NCBI GenBank assembly: GCA_029961745.1
Contig: CP124680.1
Span: forward strand, 372,001 to 436,000
From: Nocardioides sp. L-11A
Lineage (GTDB): Bacteria; Actinomycetota; Actinomycetes; Propionibacteriales; Nocardioidaceae
Length of the DNA stretch: 64,000 nucleotides
Direction of reading: 5' to 3'
The notes under the pieces were generated by a model, which saw only the letters and a list, made by a program, of their open reading frames with translations, was not told the DNA's origin and ran no database searches. Of the stretch, positions 1 to 8,461 are shown piece after piece. The position numbers were made by a program, and so were the translations under genes. The stretch's first letter is position 1. Each line of letters opens with the position of its first letter.

Positions 1-2
1 GA

Positions 3-290
3 GCCGACCCGTTCTACCAGATGGCGTCCCTGGCCGGCAGCGGCGCGGGAACGAACTTCAACAACTACGCCAACCCGGCCCTGGACGAGTTGCTGCAGAA
101 GGGCTTCCGCACCCAGGACCAGGCTGACCGCGACGCGGTCTCCGCCGAGGCGCAGGCGCTCCTCGTCGACGAGATGCCGCTGGTGCCGCTCTGGAACCCG
201 AAGTGGACCTACGTCGTGCGTGACGGCGTGCACGGCCTCACCAAGGACAACACCGAGCAGCTCCGCCTGCAGTACCTGACCAAGGACTGA
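3..290 (+). CDS. C-terminal end of a peptide-type ABC transporter solute-binding protein (5' truncated by window edge)
   Basis: Only the last 95 or so residues are present and the reading frame is open to the left edge. The tail has the look of family 5 solute-binding proteins (DppA/OppA type): residues such as FNNYANPALDELLQKG and a late MPLVPLWNPKWTYVV segment match the usual C-terminal lobe, which closes over the bound ligand outside the membrane. Two permease genes and two ATPase genes follow on the same strand, so this is the extracytoplasmic receptor of that importer. The ligand cannot be told from the sequence. The family assignment rests mainly on the tail pattern plus the downstream genes. 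Confidence 0.85.
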   Translation, partial: ADPFYQMASLAGSGAGTNFNNYANPALDELLQKGFRTQDQADRDAVSAEAQALLVDEMPLVPLWNPKWTYVVRDGVHGLTKDNTEQLRLQYLTKD

Positions 291-303
291 CGGCACCCGT
301 CCC

Positions 304-336
304 CCGGGCGGGGTGGTCGGCGACCACCCCGCCCGG
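304..336 (+). promoter_or_regulatory. Stem-loop between binding-protein gene and permease gene
   Basis: A perfect 15-bp GC-rich inverted repeat with a GGC loop (arms 304-318 and 322-336) lies directly after the binding-protein stop codon. No T-run follows. Such hairpins after binding-protein genes often act as partial terminators or mRNA-stabilising structures, so that the receptor is made in excess of the membrane parts; that role is inferred here. Confidence 0.6.
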
Positions 337-387
337 ATCACGTCGATCAACCTCGATCGCGCCCGATCGACCAAAGGAGGTGGAGTC

Positions 388-1410
388 GTGCTCCGCTATG
401 TCTTGCGACGACTGGCGATCTCCGTCGTCACAGTGGTGGGACTGGTGCTCGTCACCTTCATCGTGGTCCGCATCCTGCCGGGCGACGCCGCCGCGGCGCG
501 GCTCGGCCCCGAGGCCAGCCAGGCCGACGTCGACGCCCTGCGCACGCAGCTCGGGCTCGACGACTCGCTGCCCCGGCAGCTCCTCGACTACACGACCGGC
601 CTGCTCAAGGGCGATCTCGGGCCCGCGGTCTCGACCGGCCGCCCGGTCAGCGACGAGCTGTTCGACCGGCTCCCCGCGACCATCGAGCTCGCGTTCGCCG
701 GCCTGGTCATCGCGCTCCTCATCGGCTTCCCCTGGGGTCTGCTGGCCGCGGCCCGGCCCGGCCGGGTCGGTGACGTCTCGGGCCGCCTCTTCGCCGTCCT
801 CGGCTCGTCGATGGCCCCGATCTGGCTCGGCCTGCTGCTGATCTTCGGCTTCTACTCCACCTGGCACCTCTTCCCCGGACCGGTCGGCCGGCTGGCGATC
901 GGCACGCCACCACCACCCGAGGTCACCGGCACCTACGTCTTCGACAGCCTGCTGGCCGGCGACTTCGGCCTGGCCTGGCAGTCGATCCAGTACCTCGCGC
1001 TCCCCGCACTCACCCTGGGCCTCGGCGCCTCCGCCGCGGTGTTCAAGATGGTCCGCTCCGCCGTGCTCCACACCGCCGAGTCCGGCTTCGTCCGCACCGC
1101 CCGCGCGTACGGCGTCCCCGGCCGCGAGGTGCTGCTGCGCGACCAGCTGCGCAACGCGATGCTCCAGGTGCTGACCGCCATCGGGCTGGTCTTCGGCTTC
1201 CTGCTCGGCGGCAACATCATCGTCGAGCGGCTCTTCAACTGGCCCGGCATGGGCCGCGTCGCCTACGACGCCCTCGGCAGCAACGATCTCGGCCTGCTGC
1301 AGGGCTACGCGCTGATCATCGGCACCCTCTACATCCTGCTCAACCTCGCGGTCGACCTCGTCTACGGCGTCATCGACCCCCGCGTCCGTCTGGGAGGGAG
1401 CAACTCATGA
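388..1410 (+). CDS. Peptide-type ABC transporter permease (DppB/OppB family)
   Basis: This 340-residue membrane protein is the first channel subunit of the importer. The N-terminus (LRYVLRRLAISVVTVVGLVLV) is the typical first helix of DppB-type permeases, followed by an extracytoplasmic stretch and five more hydrophobic segments. The cytoplasmic coupling loop that contacts the ATPases is visible as ARAYGVPGREVLLRDQLRNA. I start at GTG 388 because AAAGGAGG at 374-380 lies 7 nt upstream; the frame is open further upstream to 313 without a comparable ribosome site. It overlaps the next permease gene by 4 nt (ATGA). Substrate unknown. Confidence 0.92.
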   Translation: MLRYVLRRLAISVVTVVGLVLVTFIVVRILPGDAAAARLGPEASQADVDALRTQLGLDDSLPRQLLDYTTGLLKGDLGPAVSTGRPVSDELFDRLPATIELAFAGLVIALLIGFPWGLLAAARPGRVGDVSGRLFAVLGSSMAPIWLGLLLIFGFYSTWHLFPGPVGRLAIGTPPPPEVTGTYVFDSLLAGDFGLAWQSIQYLALPALTLGLGASAAVFKMVRSAVLHTAESGFVRTARAYGVPGREVLLRDQLRNAMLQVLTAIGLVFGFLLGGNIIVERLFNWPGMGRVAYDALGSNDLGLLQGYALIIGTLYILLNLAVDLVYGVIDPRVRLGGSNS

Positions 1411-2279
1411 GCACCGCCAACACCAGCGCCAACAGCAGCGCCGACGCCGGCGCCACCGCCGGCTCCGGCACCCGCGGCCGGCCCACCCTGCTGCACCGCC
1501 CCTTCCTGCTCGTCGGCGTCACCATCGTCGGCATCCTGCTCGTGCTCGGCCTGGTCGGGCCGTTCCTCGTGGATGACCCGAGCGCCCGCGTCGCGGAGCC
1601 CTTCCTGGCCCCGTCCGGGTCCCACTGGTTCGGCACCGACAGCTTCGGACGCGACATCTTCGCCCGCTGCGTCAACGCGATCTGGCTGGACCTGGCGATC
1701 GGCGTCAGCGTGGCCGTGCTCGCCATGCTGATCGGCTCCGCGATCGGCGTCATCGCCGGCTACCTGGGCGGTCTGGTCGACGACGTGATCATGCGCTGCG
1801 TCGACATCCTGATGGCCTTCCCCGGCTTCGTGCTCGCGATGATCCTGCTGGTCTCGATCGGGGAGTCGCTGCCCAAGCTGGCGATCGCGCTCGCCATCGC
1901 CCAGGTCGCCCCGTTCGTGCGGCTGGTCCGGGCCAAGGTGCTGAGCGAGCGCGAGCTCGACTACGTGGCGGCCGCCCGGGTCTCCGGCGCACGCTGGCCG
2001 CGGGTCGCCTTCCGGCACCTGCTGCCCAACTCCATCCGGCCCGCCGCCGTGCAGCTCACCCTGGTCTGCGGCTACTCGATCCTCAACGTCTCCGGTCTCG
2101 CCTACCTCGGCGTCGGCATCCACCCGCCGACCGCGGAGTGGGGCGTGATGGTCTCCGAGGGCGCGGCGAACATGCTCACCGGCCAGTGGTGGACGGCCTT
2201 CTTCCCCGGTCTGCTCATCGCGATCACGGTGATGGCGCTGCACTTCATCGGCGACGACCTCGGCGGTGATCGCGCATGA
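1407..2279 (+). CDS. Peptide-type ABC transporter permease (DppC/OppC family)
   Basis: Second membrane subunit, 290 residues. After a low-complexity Ala/Ser/Thr-rich cytoplasmic N-terminus of about 30 residues comes the first transmembrane helix, then the DppC hallmark HWFGTDSFGRDIFARC, which precedes the binding-protein-dependent transport domain with about five further helices. The coupling loop reads AARVSGARWPRVAFRHLLPN. The start overlaps the upstream stop (ATGA), and its own stop overlaps the ATPase start in the same way, so translation of the four importer genes is probably coupled. Confidence 0.92.
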   Translation: MSTANTSANSSADAGATAGSGTRGRPTLLHRPFLLVGVTIVGILLVLGLVGPFLVDDPSARVAEPFLAPSGSHWFGTDSFGRDIFARCVNAIWLDLAIGVSVAVLAMLIGSAIGVIAGYLGGLVDDVIMRCVDILMAFPGFVLAMILLVSIGESLPKLAIALAIAQVAPFVRLVRAKVLSERELDYVAAARVSGARWPRVAFRHLLPNSIRPAAVQLTLVCGYSILNVSGLAYLGVGIHPPTAEWGVMVSEGAANMLTGQWWTAFFPGLLIAITVMALHFIGDDLGGDRA

Positions 2280-3052
2280 GCCGCCTGGTCGTCGAGAACC
2301 TCGGCATCGCCACGGCCGCCGGGACGCGGATCCTGGACGACGTCTCCTTCGACATCGCGCCCGGCGAGATCGTCGGCCTGGTGGGCGAGTCCGGCTCCGG
2401 CAAGTCGATGACGTCGTACGCCGTCATGGGGATCCTGCCGCGCGGCGTGCACCAGACCTCGGGGCGGATCCTCGTCGACGGCCAGGACGTCACCGACGTC
2501 GAGCGCCGCTCGGTCGCCTGTCACTTCGCGATGATCTTCCAGAACCCGCGCGACTCCCTCAACCCGCTGATGCGGGTCGGCGAGCAGGTCGCGCGGATGG
2601 TCGCCCTGCACCAGGGCGTCAGCCGCCGCGACGCCCGCGTCCAGGCGGTCGAGCTCCTCGAGCAGGTCCGGATCGCCCAGCCCGCCGAGGCGGCGCGGAA
2701 GTACCCGCACCAGCTCTCCGGCGGCATGTGCCAGCGGATCATGATCGCGATGGCGCTCGCCTGCCGGCCGCGGCTGCTGCTGGCCGACGAGCCGACCACC
2801 GCCCTCGACGTCACCGTGCAGTCGCAGATCCTCGACCTGATGGTGGAGCTCACCGAGCAGATCCAGTGCGGCGTCCTGCTGGTGACGCACGACCTCGGCG
2901 TGGTCGCCGAGACCTGCGACCGGGTCAACGTGCTCAACCACGGCAACCTCGTCGAGCACGGCCCGGCCATGGACCTGCTGCACGACCCCCAGCACGAGTA
3001 CACCCGCTATCTCCTGGATTCCGCCCGCGAGCTGGAGGTGGACGGTGCTTGA
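2276..3052 (+). CDS. Peptide-type ABC transporter ATPase (DppD/OppD family)
   Basis: Cytoplasmic ATP-hydrolysing subunit of 258 residues. Walker A GESGSGKS lies at about residues 37-44, the Q-loop is in FQNPRDSLNP, the ABC signature is LSGGM near residue 147, Walker B is LLLADEP followed by TTALDVT, and the switch histidine is in LVTHDLG. It is shorter than usual DppD proteins (about 320-330) because it lacks most of the C-terminal oligopeptide-binding extension and Fe-S-type cysteines. It should pair with the next gene as a heterodimer on the two permeases. Confidence 0.92.
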   Translation: MSRLVVENLGIATAAGTRILDDVSFDIAPGEIVGLVGESGSGKSMTSYAVMGILPRGVHQTSGRILVDGQDVTDVERRSVACHFAMIFQNPRDSLNPLMRVGEQVARMVALHQGVSRRDARVQAVELLEQVRIAQPAEAARKYPHQLSGGMCQRIMIAMALACRPRLLLADEPTTALDVTVQSQILDLMVELTEQIQCGVLLVTHDLGVVAETCDRVNVLNHGNLVEHGPAMDLLHDPQHEYTRYLLDSARELEVDGA

Positions 3053-3866
3053 GATCACCGATCTCCGCAAGGAGTACCGCACCGGCTCGGGCGTCCTCGC
3101 CGCGCTGGACGGCGTCAGCGCGACCCTCGAGAAGGGCCGCACCCTGGCGGTGGTCGGCGAGTCGGGCTCCGGCAAGTCCACCCTCGGTGCGATCGTCACC
3201 GGCCTCGAGACCCCGACCTCCGGCACCGTCGCGATCGACGGTACGACGATCGACCGGCGCGCCTTCCGCGGCCCGCTGCGGCGCCGGGTGCAGACCGTCT
3301 TCCAGAGTCCGCTGCAGTCGCTGAACGCCAAGTTCAAGGTGGAGACCACGCTGGCCGAGCCGCTGCGTCTGCTGCTCGGGCTCAGCAAGAGCGAGGCCTC
3401 CGCCCGGGTCGACGAGCTGCTCGACGCGGTGCACCTGCCGCGCGAGCTGCGGTACCGCCGGCCCACCGAGCTCTCGGGCGGGCAGCAGCAGCGCGTCGCG
3501 ATCGCCCGCGCCCTGGCGCCGGAGCCCGACCTCGTCGTCCTCGACGAGCCGACCAGCGGACTCGACCAGTCCATCCGCGGCCGGATCGTCACCCTGCTCC
3601 GCGAGCTGCAGGCCGAGCGCGGCCTCAGCTACGTGTTCATCACCCACGACATCGACGTGGCCCAGGCCATCGCGCACGACGTGATCGTCATGCAGCACGG
3701 CCGCATCGTCGAGCGAGGTGGCCGTGAGGTGCTGCACACCCCCCAGCACGACTACACCCGGCGGCTCCTCGCCGCCGTCCCCAGCCTCGATCCCGCGCGG
3801 CGCCGACGCGCCGCGCACGCGACCAGCCCCACCCCCCTTCCCCATGATGAGGAGACAGCACCGTGA
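3045..3866 (+). CDS. Peptide-type ABC transporter ATPase (DppF/OppF family)
   Basis: Second ATPase of the importer, 273 residues. Walker A GESGSGKS is at about residues 38-45, the Q-loop in VFQSPLQSLN, signature LSGGQQQR near residue 143, Walker B LVVLDEP and the H-loop FITHDID. The GTG start at 3045 lies inside the end of the upstream ATPase gene (8-nt overlap), and its stop overlaps the start of the LLM oxidoreductase gene. The importer and the enzymes are thus one transcription unit, which suggests that the enzymes act on the imported compound. Confidence 0.92.
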   Translation: MLEITDLRKEYRTGSGVLAALDGVSATLEKGRTLAVVGESGSGKSTLGAIVTGLETPTSGTVAIDGTTIDRRAFRGPLRRRVQTVFQSPLQSLNAKFKVETTLAEPLRLLLGLSKSEASARVDELLDAVHLPRELRYRRPTELSGGQQQRVAIARALAPEPDLVVLDEPTSGLDQSIRGRIVTLLRELQAERGLSYVFITHDIDVAQAIAHDVIVMQHGRIVERGGREVLHTPQHDYTRRLLAAVPSLDPARRRRAAHATSPTPLPHDEETAP

Positions 3867-4900
3867 TGCGTTTCGGACTCGGCGTTCCCACCGGAACCGA
3901 AGGCCTGATGTACCCCGTTCCCTACGCGAGCCCCGAGCAGGCCGTGCAGCTGGCGGTGGAGGCCGAGCGCCTCGGCTTCGACGGCGTGTGGGGCAACGAC
4001 CACGTCACCACGCAGCACTACGTGCGCGAGGAGTTCCCGGAGCCCCCGCGCTACTACGACCCCTACCTCTACCTCGCGTACGTCGCCGCGGAGACCACGA
4101 CGCTGCACCTGTGCACCGCGATCACGGTGCTGTCGTTCCGCAACCCGGCGGTGCTGGCCAAGCAGGCGGCCACCCTCGACCAGCTCTCCGGCGGTCGCTT
4201 CAAGATGGGCGTCGGCATCGGTGCCTACCGCGAGGAGGCCGAAGCCATCTGGCCCGGCGCCAAGCTGCACCGCGGCCGGCAGGCCGACGAGTACCTCCAG
4301 GCCCTGGAGGTCATCTTCCGTGACCGCAGCGCCACCTTCGAGGGCGAGTTCGTCAACTTCCGCGACGTGGAGAGCTTCCCGCGCCCCCGCCAGGACGTCC
4401 TGCCGATCCTCTCGGGCGGCAACTCCGACGGCTCCCGCGAGCGTGCCGCCCGCTGGTGCCAGGGCTGGATCCCCGCGGTCCTGACGCCGGACGAGGTGGC
4501 CGCCGGCCTCGCCGAGATCCGCCGGATCGCCGAGAGCCACGGCCGCGAGCTGCCCGCCGACTTCGACGTCGCGCCGCAGTTGTCGGTGTCGCCCGGCAAG
4601 GACACCCAGGACGCGATCACCCGCTTCGAGGGCTCGCAGCTGTACGCCCACATGCGCTCGCTGTCGAAGAGCACGCTGAAGGACCAGGACACCTCCGACT
4701 TCGTGCGGCGCAACCTGATCGGCAACGCCCAGCAGATGATCGAGCAGGTCCACGCCTACGCCGAGGCCGGCGTGACCACGCTGTCCGCGCTGCTCTTCGC
4801 CTGCAACACCGTCGAGGAGACCCTCGACAGCATGGCCTGGTTCTCGGAGAACGTGATCCACCCGTACCGGCGCGAGGCCGGCTCCGGAGAGACGCGATGA
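3863..4900 (+). CDS. Luciferase-like (LLM class) oxidoreductase, probably F420-dependent
   Basis: A 345-residue TIM-barrel protein of the bacterial luciferase-like family. It opens with a beta-strand MRFGLGVPTG, then AERLGFDGVWGNDH, the classic first barrel units, and carries TLDQLSGGRFKMGVGIG, which in this family lies close to the flavin or deazaflavin. F420 rather than FMN is inferred from family trends in actinomycetes and from the F420 synthesis genes about 7 kb downstream. A ribosome site (GGAG at 3851-3854) suits GTG 3863; ATG 3866 is an alternative start. The substrate is unknown, but the importer upstream and the hydrolase downstream (ATGA overlap) suggest it works on an imported compound. 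Confidence 0.85.
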   Translation: MMRFGLGVPTGTEGLMYPVPYASPEQAVQLAVEAERLGFDGVWGNDHVTTQHYVREEFPEPPRYYDPYLYLAYVAAETTTLHLCTAITVLSFRNPAVLAKQAATLDQLSGGRFKMGVGIGAYREEAEAIWPGAKLHRGRQADEYLQALEVIFRDRSATFEGEFVNFRDVESFPRPRQDVLPILSGGNSDGSRERAARWCQGWIPAVLTPDEVAAGLAEIRRIAESHGRELPADFDVAPQLSVSPGKDTQDAITRFEGSQLYAHMRSLSKSTLKDQDTSDFVRRNLIGNAQQMIEQVHAYAEAGVTTLSALLFACNTVEETLDSMAWFSENVIHPYRREAGSGETR

Positions 4901-6090
4901 GCGCTCGCGCCATCGACCCCGCCCTCGTCGCCGCCCGGCGCGACCGGCTGCGCCGGGAGCTCCCCGGTGCGGACGTCGACGCGGTGCTCGCGCTGAGCGC
5001 CGCCAACTTCGACTACGCCACCGGCTACCGGAGCGTGTCGGCGGTCGTGCACGGCATCTCGCCGCTCGCCGCGGTGGTGACCCCCGACGCTCTCCAGGTC
5101 GCCGGCCCGGTCTCCGACAGTGCCCCGGGCTTCGACGCGGGTCTGGTCGAGGAGGACTACGCGGCGTACGGCCGGTTCTTCTACGAGTCCGAGAACGGTA
5201 CGGCGCGACCGACCCAGTTGGTCGAGCAGCACGCCGACTACGCGAACGCGATCGCGGCCGCGATCCGTGCCGCGGGTGTGGCGTCGGGTCGCCTCGGGCT
5301 CGACGAGCGGGCCTGCCCCGAGCCGCTGCGCCGCCAGCTGGAGGAGCTGCTCCCCGATGTCGAGCTGCTCGCCGCCAGCACCTGGTTCTCCCAGGTGCGC
5401 GGCGTGAAGCTGCCCGGCGAGGTCGAGCTGCTGGAGCGTTCCGCGCGCGTGGTGGAGGCGGCCATCCTGGCCGGGATCGACGCGGCCGGCGTCGGTGTCT
5501 CCGAGGCGGAGATCGCCCGCGTGGTCAATCGCGAGCTGGTCGCCGACGACTTCGAACCGCGCTTCGTCGTGGTCACCTCCGGCCCCCGCTCGGCCCTGAG
5601 CGACGCGTCCCCCACCCACCGCAAGCTCGAGCGGGGCGACCTGCTCCGGTTCGACGTGGGCGGCATGCGCGAGGGCTACTGGGCCGACCTCGGTCGGACG
5701 GCGGTCATCGGCGAGCCGAGCGAGCGACAGACCCGGTTCTACGACGCGATCCTCGCCGGCGAGGACGCCCTGTTCGCGATGGCGCGCCCCGGCGTCAGCG
5801 CCAAGGCGCTCTTCGAGCACGCCCTCGACGTGGTCGAGGCCACCGGCGGCCCCCAGCCCTACCGCCGCCAGCACGTCGGGCACGGCATCGGCCTGGAGGT
5901 CTACGAGCCGCCGATCGTGGCGCCGTCGCACGACGTCGCGCTGGAGCAGGGCATGACCTTCTGCTTCGAGACCCCGTACTACGAGCTCGGCTGGGGCGGG
6001 ATGATGGTGGAGGACGCGCTGGTGGTCACCGACGACGGCGTGCGGTTGCTGAGCGACCGGCGCCGGGAGCTGCAGGTCGTACCGGCATGA
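4897..6090 (+). CDS. M24 family metallopeptidase-fold hydrolase (Xaa-Pro peptidase/creatinase-like)
   Basis: 397 residues with the two-domain layout of the M24 family: an N-terminal creatinase-like domain (about 1-155) and a C-terminal pita-bread domain. All five dinuclear metal ligands are visible: D253 (FDVGGM), D264 (ADLGRT), H329 (GHGIGL), E358 (FETPYY) and E372 (VEDALVV). That argues for a true metal-dependent hydrolase rather than a metal-free creatinase. Start ATG 4897 overlaps the upstream stop. It could cleave a peptide or amide bond of the compound brought in by the importer. Whether the substrate is a Pro-containing peptide or another amide cannot be decided from the sequence. Confidence 0.88.
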   Translation: MSARAIDPALVAARRDRLRRELPGADVDAVLALSAANFDYATGYRSVSAVVHGISPLAAVVTPDALQVAGPVSDSAPGFDAGLVEEDYAAYGRFFYESENGTARPTQLVEQHADYANAIAAAIRAAGVASGRLGLDERACPEPLRRQLEELLPDVELLAASTWFSQVRGVKLPGEVELLERSARVVEAAILAGIDAAGVGVSEAEIARVVNRELVADDFEPRFVVVTSGPRSALSDASPTHRKLERGDLLRFDVGGMREGYWADLGRTAVIGEPSERQTRFYDAILAGEDALFAMARPGVSAKALFEHALDVVEATGGPQPYRRQHVGHGIGLEVYEPPIVAPSHDVALEQGMTFCFETPYYELGWGGMMVEDALVVTDDGVRLLSDRRRELQVVPA

Positions 6091-7319
6091 GCAGCTATCT
6101 CGGGCACCTCGTCCATCCCCTCACCGGCGCCACGGTCAGCGAGGAGGACGCCTATCTCCCCGCGGAGGTGGACGGTGGCCACGTGTACGCCGTGCCGGCG
6201 CACGACCTGAGCCGGCTGCGCGGGTTGGAGACCACCGACGACCCCGGCATGTTCCGGTACCGGCCGCTGCTGCCGCTCGGCGACGGCCCGGTCGTCAGCC
6301 TCGGCGAGGGCGACACCCCGCTGGTCGAGGCGACCAACCTGGCCGGTGACCTCGGTCTGGACCACCTCTACGTCAAGGACGAGTCACGCAACCCCACCTG
6401 GTCCTACAAGGACCGGTTGGCCGCGGTGGCGGTGACCAAGGCGGTCCAGCAGGGCCGCGACACCGTCGTGGTGTCGAGCACCGGCAACCATGGCGCCGCG
6501 GTCGCGGCCTATGCTGCCCGGGCCGGCATCCGCTGCGTCGTGCTGACCCTGGCCTCTGTGCCGCTGGCGATGAAGACGATGATGCAGGCCTACGGCGCCG
6601 AGACCGTCGCCGTCGAGAACCCGACGGACCGATGGGTGATCATGAGGCAGGCCGTCGAGGAGCGCGGCTGGGTGCCGATGTCGGGCTTCGTCGGCCCGCC
6701 GTCCGGCTCCAACCCGTTCGGCTGCGAGGGCTACAAGACCATCGCCTACGAGCTGCACGCCCAGCTCGGCGACGTACCCGACGTCGTGGTGACGCCCGTG
6801 GCGTACGGCGACGCGCTGGCCGGCCTGGCCCGCGGCTTCCAGGACCTCGTGGACCTCGGGCTCAGCACCTCGGTGCCGCGCCTGGTCGCCACCGAGCCGT
6901 TCGGGCCCTACGGCGCGGCGCTGGAGAACGGCTACCGGGCCGGCGCGACAGTGCCGGTGGCGTCGTCGGTGTCGTTCTCGATCGCCACGCCGATGGCGAC
7001 CTGGCAGGGCTGGGACGCACTGGTGCGCACCGGAGGAGCGGCGGCGACCGTCGACGACGCGGCCACGCTGGCCGCCCAGCGCCGGCTGGCCAGCAGTGAC
7101 GGGTTGTTCCTCGAGGCGTCCTCGGCCACGACGGTGGCGGCGTTGCCGTCGCTCATCGAGCGCGAGATCGTCGGCGCGTCCGACCGGGTGGTCCTGCTCG
7201 GCACCTCGACCGGTCTGAAGGACATCCCGACGACGGCGGCGGCCCTCCCCGACGTCCCGGTCATCGAGCCGAGCCTCGCCGCGCTGGACGCGGCGCTGGG
7301 GGAGCTGGCGCGGGGATGA
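6087..7319 (+). CDS. Threonine-synthase-like PLP-dependent enzyme (fold type II)
   Basis: 410 residues. The PLP lysine is K108 in NPTWSYKDRL and the phosphate-binding loop partner is SSTGNHGAA, both characteristic of the threonine synthase/threonine dehydratase group. The N-terminus has a short pre-domain before the VSLGEGDTPLV motif found in threonine synthases. Because it lies inside a transport and oxidoreductase operon with no homoserine-pathway genes, I doubt that it is the housekeeping ThrC. It may perform a beta- or gamma-elimination or replacement on an amino-acid-like intermediate. Such reactions release enamines, which would fit the RidA-family gene at 11119. It overlaps its neighbours by ATGA at both ends. 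Confidence 0.82.
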   Translation: MSSYLGHLVHPLTGATVSEEDAYLPAEVDGGHVYAVPAHDLSRLRGLETTDDPGMFRYRPLLPLGDGPVVSLGEGDTPLVEATNLAGDLGLDHLYVKDESRNPTWSYKDRLAAVAVTKAVQQGRDTVVVSSTGNHGAAVAAYAARAGIRCVVLTLASVPLAMKTMMQAYGAETVAVENPTDRWVIMRQAVEERGWVPMSGFVGPPSGSNPFGCEGYKTIAYELHAQLGDVPDVVVTPVAYGDALAGLARGFQDLVDLGLSTSVPRLVATEPFGPYGAALENGYRAGATVPVASSVSFSIATPMATWQGWDALVRTGGAAATVDDAATLAAQRRLASSDGLFLEASSATTVAALPSLIEREIVGASDRVVLLGTSTGLKDIPTTAAALPDVPVIEPSLAALDAALGELARG

Positions 7320-8278
7320 GGCTGGGAGTGGCGCCGTCGGGGCGTCGTACGGCGGCCGACGCGGTGCGGCTGGCTCAGCGCGCCGAGACGGCCGGACTGC
7401 ACGAGGTCTGGGTCAGCGAGGACTACCTGGAGCGCGGCGCTTTCGCGGTGGCCGGGGCCATCGCGGCCGTCACCGAGACGGTCCGCGTCGGTCTCGGGGT
7501 GGTGAACCCCTGGACCCGCCATGTCGCGCTGATGGCGATGGAGGCGCACGCCCTCGACGAGGTGGCCGACGGACGCAGCGTGCTGGGCCTCGGCGCCTCC
7601 AACGCCCGCTGGATGCAGGAGCAGTTGGGCATCGAGTTCGAGCGGCCGATCGGCGTGCTCGCCGAGTACAGCGCCGCGCTGCGGACCCTGTTGCGCGGCG
7701 AGCGCCTCCAGCAGACGCTGCTCGGCAACGAGATCGACTGCGCGCTCGACGCCTCGCCGCCCCGCGACGTCCCGATCGTGTGGGGCGTCAAGGGCCCGCG
7801 GGCACTGGCGACCGGCGCGGAGGGGGCTGACGGCCTGATGCTCTCCGTGCTCTCCTCGGCCGGGTACGCGCGCTGGGTGCGGGAGACCTACCGGCCGCGC
7901 GAGATCACGGCGTACGCGTCGTTCGCGATCGCGCCGAGCACCGCCGAGGCGCGCGAGCAGCTGCGGGCGCACACCGCCCGCTATCTCGGCATGCACGGTG
8001 CCTCGGCGATCACGGCGCAGGCCGGGATCGACCAGGAGCTCGCCGCGGAGCTGCAGCGCCGGCTGCGGTCCGGCGAGCCGGCCGCCGAGCTGGTCGACGA
8101 CGACTGCGTGGGCGCGGTGACGATCTCGGGAACCGTCGAGGACGCCGCCCGCGGCCTGCTGGCCATGCGCGACGCCGGGGTCGACTCGCTCGTGGTGATC
8201 GACGACGGCACCGCGGCGCCCGAGCTGCTGGTCGACTCGCTCGTCGCCGCGGCCGGCGAGGCGGGTCTGCTGGGCTGA
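7316..8278 (+). CDS. LLM class oxidoreductase, Mer-like, probably F420-dependent
   Basis: 320 residues. The segment VNPWTRHVALMAMEAHALDEVADGR resembles the conserved core of the methylene-tetrahydromethanopterin-reductase (Mer) branch of the luciferase-like family, which uses reduced F420. The C-terminal part ends with GVDSLVVIDDG, the last barrel strand. It is the last gene of the operon that starts with the peptide importer and overlaps the upstream stop by 4 nt. It is similar in layout to the Mer-like enzyme at 25299, which also sits directly downstream of a peptide-type importer. Reaction and substrate unknown. Confidence 0.85.
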   Translation: MRLGVAPSGRRTAADAVRLAQRAETAGLHEVWVSEDYLERGAFAVAGAIAAVTETVRVGLGVVNPWTRHVALMAMEAHALDEVADGRSVLGLGASNARWMQEQLGIEFERPIGVLAEYSAALRTLLRGERLQQTLLGNEIDCALDASPPRDVPIVWGVKGPRALATGAEGADGLMLSVLSSAGYARWVRETYRPREITAYASFAIAPSTAEAREQLRAHTARYLGMHGASAITAQAGIDQELAAELQRRLRSGEPAAELVDDDCVGAVTISGTVEDAARGLLAMRDAGVDSLVVIDDGTAAPELLVDSLVAAAGEAGLLG

Positions 8279-8279
8279 G

Positions 8280-8448
8280 AGCCTGCATTCACCGATTTCC
8301 CGCTGCTGCGCGCCACCAGCCAGACGCGCCGGCGGCGTTAGCGACGCTCGATGGTGCAACCAGACCGCCGTCGCGCCGCTGCCTTGCCATCGCACCCGTC
8401 TGATGACGCTCGCGACGCGGCGAATCGGTGAATCGGTGAATACAGGCT
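8280..8448. repeat. 169-bp element bounded by 18-bp inverted repeats
   Basis: AGCCTGCATTCACCGATT at 8280-8297 returns in reverse complement at 8431-8448 with a single mismatch. The right arm is preceded by a short tandem GAATCGGTGAATCGGTGAA (8422-8440). The element fills the space between two converging genes and contains no convincing gene, although its reverse strand stays open in more than one frame. It could be a miniature inverted-repeat element, a dispersed repeat, or simply a long-range terminator hairpin. No target-site duplication is obvious. Confidence 0.6.
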
Positions 8449-8461
8449 GACCGGCCGGCGC

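Noticed and set aside
313..387. A longer N-terminus for the DppB-type permease
   Set aside because: The extra 25 residues are not permease-like and the ribosome site AAAGGAGG fits GTG 388.
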